64,000 nucleotides of DNA from Oxalobacteraceae bacterium OTU3CAMAD1 (GTDB lineage: Bacteria; Pseudomonadota; Gammaproteobacteria; Burkholderiales; Burkholderiaceae_D): assembly GCA_024123915.1 (NCBI GenBank), contig CP099650.1:1178001-1242000 (forward strand), given 5' to 3'. Made by a program: the position numbers and the translations under genes. The notes beneath the pieces are model-generated. The model saw only the letters and a program-made list of their open reading frames with translations, was not told the origin of the DNA and ran no database searches. Positions 60,634 through 64,000 of this stretch are shown piece by piece (within the stretch, counting starts at the first letter, position 1; the number at the start of each line of letters is the position of its first letter).

Positions 60634-62352
60634 ATGAAAATCTCTAATCTCAACATCGGCAAGCGGCTCGCGCTGGCCTTCGGCGCCATCTGTTTGATGC
60701 TGGTGGTGGTGACGGCGCTCAGCGTGACAATGATAGGCAAGGTCAATGAAAGCACCCATTTTATCGCCAACGATCGCATGCCCAAAATTGAAACGGCCAA
60801 CGCGCTCAATCGCAACATCAGCGACATCGCCATCGCCTTGCGCAACATGATGCTGACGGAGGAGGCGGCCGACCGCCAACGCCAGGCCGAGCTGATCGCC
60901 GGCCTGCGCCAGGACTCGCAAAAGAACCTGGAGCAGCTGGACCGCACCTTGCAGATTCCGCAGGCGCGCACCCTGCTTGCTTCGATGCTCGAGTCCAATG
61001 CCAAGTACGTCAAGGGCCAGGAGGATTTGCTCAAGTTGATCGCCGACAATAGATCGGAAGCGTCGCGCGCCTACCTGTCCAACGAGCTCAGGCCGGTGCT
61101 GGGCGCGTACAAGAAGGCGATCGCCGAACAGATCGCCCTGCAGACGCAGGCTGCCAACCATGCGGCGACCGATGCGCAGGCGGCCTATGTCAGCACGCGC
61201 AACATCATGATCGGCCTGAGCGCGGCGATCCTGGCGTTGGCGGGCTTGCTCGGCTATGTGATCACCGTCTCGATCACGCGTCCGGTGGCGCAGGCGCTGC
61301 GCGTGGCCAACACCGTCGCCGCCGGCGACCTCACCAGCCGGATCGAGGTCGACCGGGGCGATGAGTTGGGCCAGCTGCTAAAGGCGCTCAAGGCCATGAA
61401 CGACAGCCTGGTCGACACCGTGAGCACGGTGCGCAGCGGCACGGAAACCATCGCGTCCGCGTCGGCCCAGGTCGCCGCCGGTAGCCAGGACCTGTCGTCG
61501 CGCACCGAGCAGCAGGCCAGCTCGCTCGAGGAGACCGCCTCGTCGATGGAGGAGTTGACCTCGACCGTCAAGCAGAACGCCGACAACGCGCGCCAGGCCA
61601 ATGCCCTGGCCGAGGCGGCATCGACCGTGGCCCGGCGTGGCGGCGACGTCATCGGCCAGGTGGTCGACACCATGGGCGAGATCGATAATTCGTCGAGCAA
61701 GATCTCTGACATCATCGGCGTCATCGACGGCATTGCTTTCCAGACCAATATCCTGGCGTTGAACGCCGCCGTGGAGGCCGCCCGCGCGGGCGAGCAGGGG
61801 CGCGGTTTCGCGGTCGTGGCCACCGAGGTGCGCAACCTGGCGCAGCGCTCGGCCGGCGCGGCCAAGGAGATCAAGGCGCTGATCGACGATTCGAGCCTGA
61901 AGGTCAGCGCCGGCAGCGCGCTGGTGCGCCAGGCCGGCGGCACCATGACCGAGCTGGTGGAGAGCGTGCGGCGCGTCACCGACATCATGGCCGAGATCAC
62001 TTCGGCCAGCGCCGAGCAGACCTCCGGCATCGAGCAGATCAACCAGGCGATCGTGCAGATGGACGACGTGACCCAGCAAAACGCCGCCTTGGTGGAGGAG
62101 GCCGCCGCCGCGTCGGAAGCCATGCAGGATCAGGCGGCACGGCTGGCGGATGTGGTCAGCGTGTTCAAGCTGGCGGCCAGCGCGGCGCGGCCGGCGGTCC
62201 CGGCCCCCGCCGGCGCGCCAGTGCTCCGGGCGGCGCAGGCGCGCAAGGTCGCCGCGCCGGCGCCGCGCAGGGCCGCCCGCACCGTCGAGCCGGCCAAGAA
62301 GATCGCCGCGCCGTCCACGGCCGGCAAGAACGATGAGTGGGAAGAGTTTTAA
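60634..62352 (+). CDS. Methyl-accepting chemotaxis protein with CheR/CheB tether
   Basis: A 572-residue receptor: TM1 about 11-33, periplasmic four-helix-bundle sensor, TM2 about 190-212, HAMP ([45 protein letters not shown]), and a signalling domain with hairpin tip [44 protein letters not shown]. An Ala/Pro linker ends in the pentapeptide-type tail EWEEF, a CheR/CheB docking motif. RBS AAGGGTGA. No RBS-proximal operon partner. Confidence 0.95.
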   Translation: MKISNLNIGKRLALAFGAICLMLVVVTALSVTMIGKVNESTHFIANDRMPKIETANALNRNISDIAIALRNMMLTEEAADRQRQAELIAGLRQDSQKNLEQLDRTLQIPQARTLLASMLESNAKYVKGQEDLLKLIADNRSEASRAYLSNELRPVLGAYKKAIAEQIALQTQAANHAATDAQAAYVSTRNIMIGLSAAILALAGLLGYVITVSITRPVAQALRVANTVAAGDLTSRIEVDRGDELGQLLKALKAMNDSLVDTVSTVRSGTETIASASAQVAAGSQDLSSRTEQQASSLEETASSMEELTSTVKQNADNARQANALAEAASTVARRGGDVIGQVVDTMGEIDNSSSKISDIIGVIDGIAFQTNILALNAAVEAARAGEQGRGFAVVATEVRNLAQRSAGAAKEIKALIDDSSLKVSAGSALVRQAGGTMTELVESVRRVTDIMAEITSASAEQTSGIEQINQAIVQMDDVTQQNAALVEEAAAASEAMQDQAARLADVVSVFKLAASAARPAVPAPAGAPVLRAAQARKVAAPAPRRAARTVEPAKKIAAPSTAGKNDEWEEF

Positions 62353-62411
62353 ACGGGTGGGCGCGGGATGGCTGGCATGCCGCGCCGGGCGATACGGACT
62401 GAGAAGTAGTC

Positions 62412-62990
62412 TTAGAAGTAGTAGTTCGCCGAGATGCCGACGTGGTTGGCTTTGACGTCTTCGTAGCCGTCGGCCTTGAATGTTTCCTTCACAAAGCGCA
62501 GCTTGGTGCCGAAGCTCGGGGTCCAGAAGTATTCCGCTTCCAGTACGCCGCTGACGGTGTTGTCGAACTTGGTTTCGATGCCGGCGGCGACGCCGCTGCT
62601 GCTCAGTTTAGCGCCGCTGATATAGCGCAGGCCGCCGCCGACGCGCCAGGCGTCGCTCGGGTGGTAGTAGCCCAGCACTTCGATCGGGAAACGCTTGAAC
62701 CTGATGCTGCCGTTTTTGGCGTTGGTGTCGTCGACGTGGAAATTGACCGTGCCCTGCAGCGAGAACGCCTGGCTCAGACGGTAGGTGGCGCCGGCCGTGA
62801 AGTACACGCCGCCGCCGGCCTTGATGTTGTCCGATTTGCCGTTGGTGTAATGCGCGGTGGCGAGGTCGTCGCCGCCGCCGCTCACGCCCAGGCCGGCGAG
62901 GAAATGCAGCGGTGGGGAGGCGGGGCCTTGGGCCTGGGCGGCGCCCATCGTTGCGAACAGGGTCGTCAGGGCGAATGCGATTTTTTTCAT
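62412..62990 (-). CDS. Outer-membrane beta-barrel protein
   Basis: A 192-residue protein with signal peptide ending AAQAQ and eight likely amphipathic strands with alternating residues (FTAGATYRLSQAFSLQGTVNFHV; FPIEVLGYYHPSDAWRVGGGLRYI; VSGVLEAEYFWTPSFGTKLRFV), ending in NYYF, the C-terminal Phe being the BAM signal. Closest in pattern to small OmpW/OmpA-like barrels. Function unknown. Confidence 0.86.
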   Translation of the reverse strand: MKKIAFALTTLFATMGAAQAQGPASPPLHFLAGLGVSGGGDDLATAHYTNGKSDNIKAGGGVYFTAGATYRLSQAFSLQGTVNFHVDDTNAKNGSIRFKRFPIEVLGYYHPSDAWRVGGGLRYISGAKLSSSGVAAGIETKFDNTVSGVLEAEYFWTPSFGTKLRFVKETFKADGYEDVKANHVGISANYYF

Positions 62991-63176
62991 GAGATACCAG
63001 TTTTAGAGGAAGAGGTGCGCCTGAGGCGGGGGCGTGGCCGCCAGCCTGGCGCTTATTTTGATTGCGACACGTCCCGGTGCCTTGTGAGCCCGGGAGGCGT
63101 AGTCGGCGCACTGAAGTGGGTGCGCCGGCATTATATCAAAAGAAACTAAAATTGATAACTGGAAATTATCGTCCTC

Positions 63177-63677
63177 TTACTGAAGGCTCCAGAAATTGGC
63201 GCGGTCCGTGCGGTATTTCGCCCCTGGTTCGTTGAAATAGCAGTTGTCGTAGCAGACGCCGCCGTCATAGAGGGTGGCGTGTCCCTGCGCGTCCGTCCAT
63301 CCGGACACCTCGAACAGGATCAGGCCTCGCCGGCCGGCCAGGATGCCGCCGCCGGAGGCCGGCTGGTCGACGACCTCGGGTTTGCCCCATTGCCGCGTCA
63401 GGAAAGCGATCAGGTCGCGCACGCGGAAAAAGTACTGCCGCTTGTCCGCCCCGGACACGGTCTTGCCCCGGATGGCCGGCAGCACCATGCCCGCCTCGCC
63501 CAAGATGTAACTCATGCGCACGGCGCAGGTGTTTTCCCAGCGCTGGCCGGGATTGGGGTTGTTGATGTTCTTCGCCACATAGCCGCCGATCACCTCCGCC
63601 ACTTTGGCGGCGGAATTGTCGCGGTCGTAAATCCGTTGCGAAGCTGCCCATGCGGCGCTGAAAGAGGGGCGGGCCAT
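63177..63677 (-). CDS. Type VI secretion amidase effector, Tae4 family
   Basis: A 166-residue protein without signal peptide. The catalytic Cys51 lies in RWENTCAVRMSYIL and the His133 in QGHATLYDGG, the NlpC/P60-like pair of Tae4 enzymes that cut gamma-D-Glu-mDAP bonds in peptidoglycan. Later Cys residues (GVCYDNCYFNE) match the disulfide of the family. A Tai4 immunity gene is normally adjacent but none is visible on either side; T6SS structural genes are also absent from the window. Confidence 0.88.
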   Translation of the reverse strand: MARPSFSAAWAASQRIYDRDNSAAKVAEVIGGYVAKNINNPNPGQRWENTCAVRMSYILGEAGMVLPAIRGKTVSGADKRQYFFRVRDLIAFLTRQWGKPEVVDQPASGGGILAGRRGLILFEVSGWTDAQGHATLYDGGVCYDNCYFNEPGAKYRTDRANFWSLQ

Positions 63678-63909
63678 GGTGTCATCCTTGTCGAAGGTGG
63701 ATCGGTGGGTTGCCGCGTGCCGCGCGGGCGCGCCGCGCTGGGCTGCCAGGCCATTTTACCCACGACGCCGTCGCGGTAGGGATTTCCTGATCAAGGTTCA
63801 GGCGATCCCGATATTTTTCAAAGCGGCATTCCCGTAACATCATTGTTACTTGCTTTGCATAAACATCCGCCCCGGCCCGCCGCGTTCCCCACCTATTCAG
63901 AAAGAAGAC

Positions 63910-64000
63910 ATGAAATTCGCCAACCTCAAGATCGGAACCCGGCTCGCGGGCGCTTTCGCGGCGCTGTTGCTGCTGTTACTCGTTGTGGCGTATATCGGAT
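63910..64000 (+). CDS. Methyl-accepting chemotaxis protein, 5' fragment
   Basis: The frame opens at ATG 63910 and runs off the window: MKFANLKIGTRLAGAF followed by a Leu-rich TM1. The start is nearly identical in style to the receptor at 60634 ([16 protein letters not shown]), so a paralogous receptor is expected. Weak RBS AGAAAGAAG. Confidence 0.75.
   Translation, partial: MKFANLKIGTRLAGAFAALLLLLLVVAYIG

Overview
The window is GC-rich, densely coded chromosomal DNA with Proteobacterial signals: TonB-dependent receptors (TBDRs), Tat export, QseBC/YgiW, a sigma54 promoter, FliA-less chemotaxis receptors and a T6SS amidase. Gene content (halogenase/SapC/cupin loci, KfrA, two-gene GIN-domain locus, IS110) fits Betaproteobacteria, most likely Oxalobacteraceae of the Massilia/Duganella type; this placement is inference, as no rRNA is present. 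No tRNA, rRNA or CRISPR array was found.

Layout. 1-3.4 kb: a partial M28 peptidase, a REP-like palindrome, a four-copy GTAAG operator array and two acid-shock-like (Asr-like) small secreted proteins, then a secreted alpha/beta hydrolase. 3.6-8.2 kb: a DEAD-box RNA helicase with two C-terminal RNA-binding domains, then a 44-residue ORF translationally coupled to a TnsB-like transposase whose second catalytic Asp appears to be Asn. 8.5-14.8 kb: a perfect sigma54 promoter drives a Tat-exported flavin amine oxidase, a cytochrome c and an exported RidA, followed by a TBDR and an alpha/beta hydrolase. 14.8-22.2 kb: MazG-like hydrolase, two GIN (DUF2807) proteins flanking a GGDEF/EAL enzyme, and a LysR / periplasmic binding-protein-like / MFS cluster that resembles an aconitate isomerase locus. 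22.2-25.2 kb: a large double sensor plus CheW protein and a duplicated-repeat PsiF.

25.3-35.4 kb is the most system-like part: a minus-strand operon TBDR - flavin halogenase - SapC - JmjC-type cupin - flavin halogenase, divergent from a polysaccharide deacetylase and a LacI regulator. Two LacI-type operators lie just downstream of two recognisable sigma70 promoters in the shared intergenic region, so the regulator probably controls both arms. At 35.5-37.1 kb an IS110-family element sits inside one arm of a second copy of the REP-like palindrome: removing 35541-37099 restores a perfect 22-nt inverted repeat.

37-48 kb: glycine-rich secreted protein, S8 protease, ECF sigma/anti-sigma pair, DUF2177, DJ-1-like, metallo-beta-lactamase-fold and histidine phosphatase proteins, a NhaR-like regulator divergent from HPF/TerC/TerB genes, an AT-richer multi-TM/OmpA protein that looks acquired, and a fasciclin protein. 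48-64 kb: NTF2-like protein, F420-reductase-like dehydrogenase with an Rrf2 regulator, QseBC-like two-component system and a YgiW/BOF protein with a three-copy TTTAAG box, KfrA-like protein, a third TBDR with a carboxylesterase and an AraC regulator, a chemotaxis receptor with a CheR tether, a beta-barrel protein, an orphan Tae4 amidase, and the start of another chemotaxis receptor.
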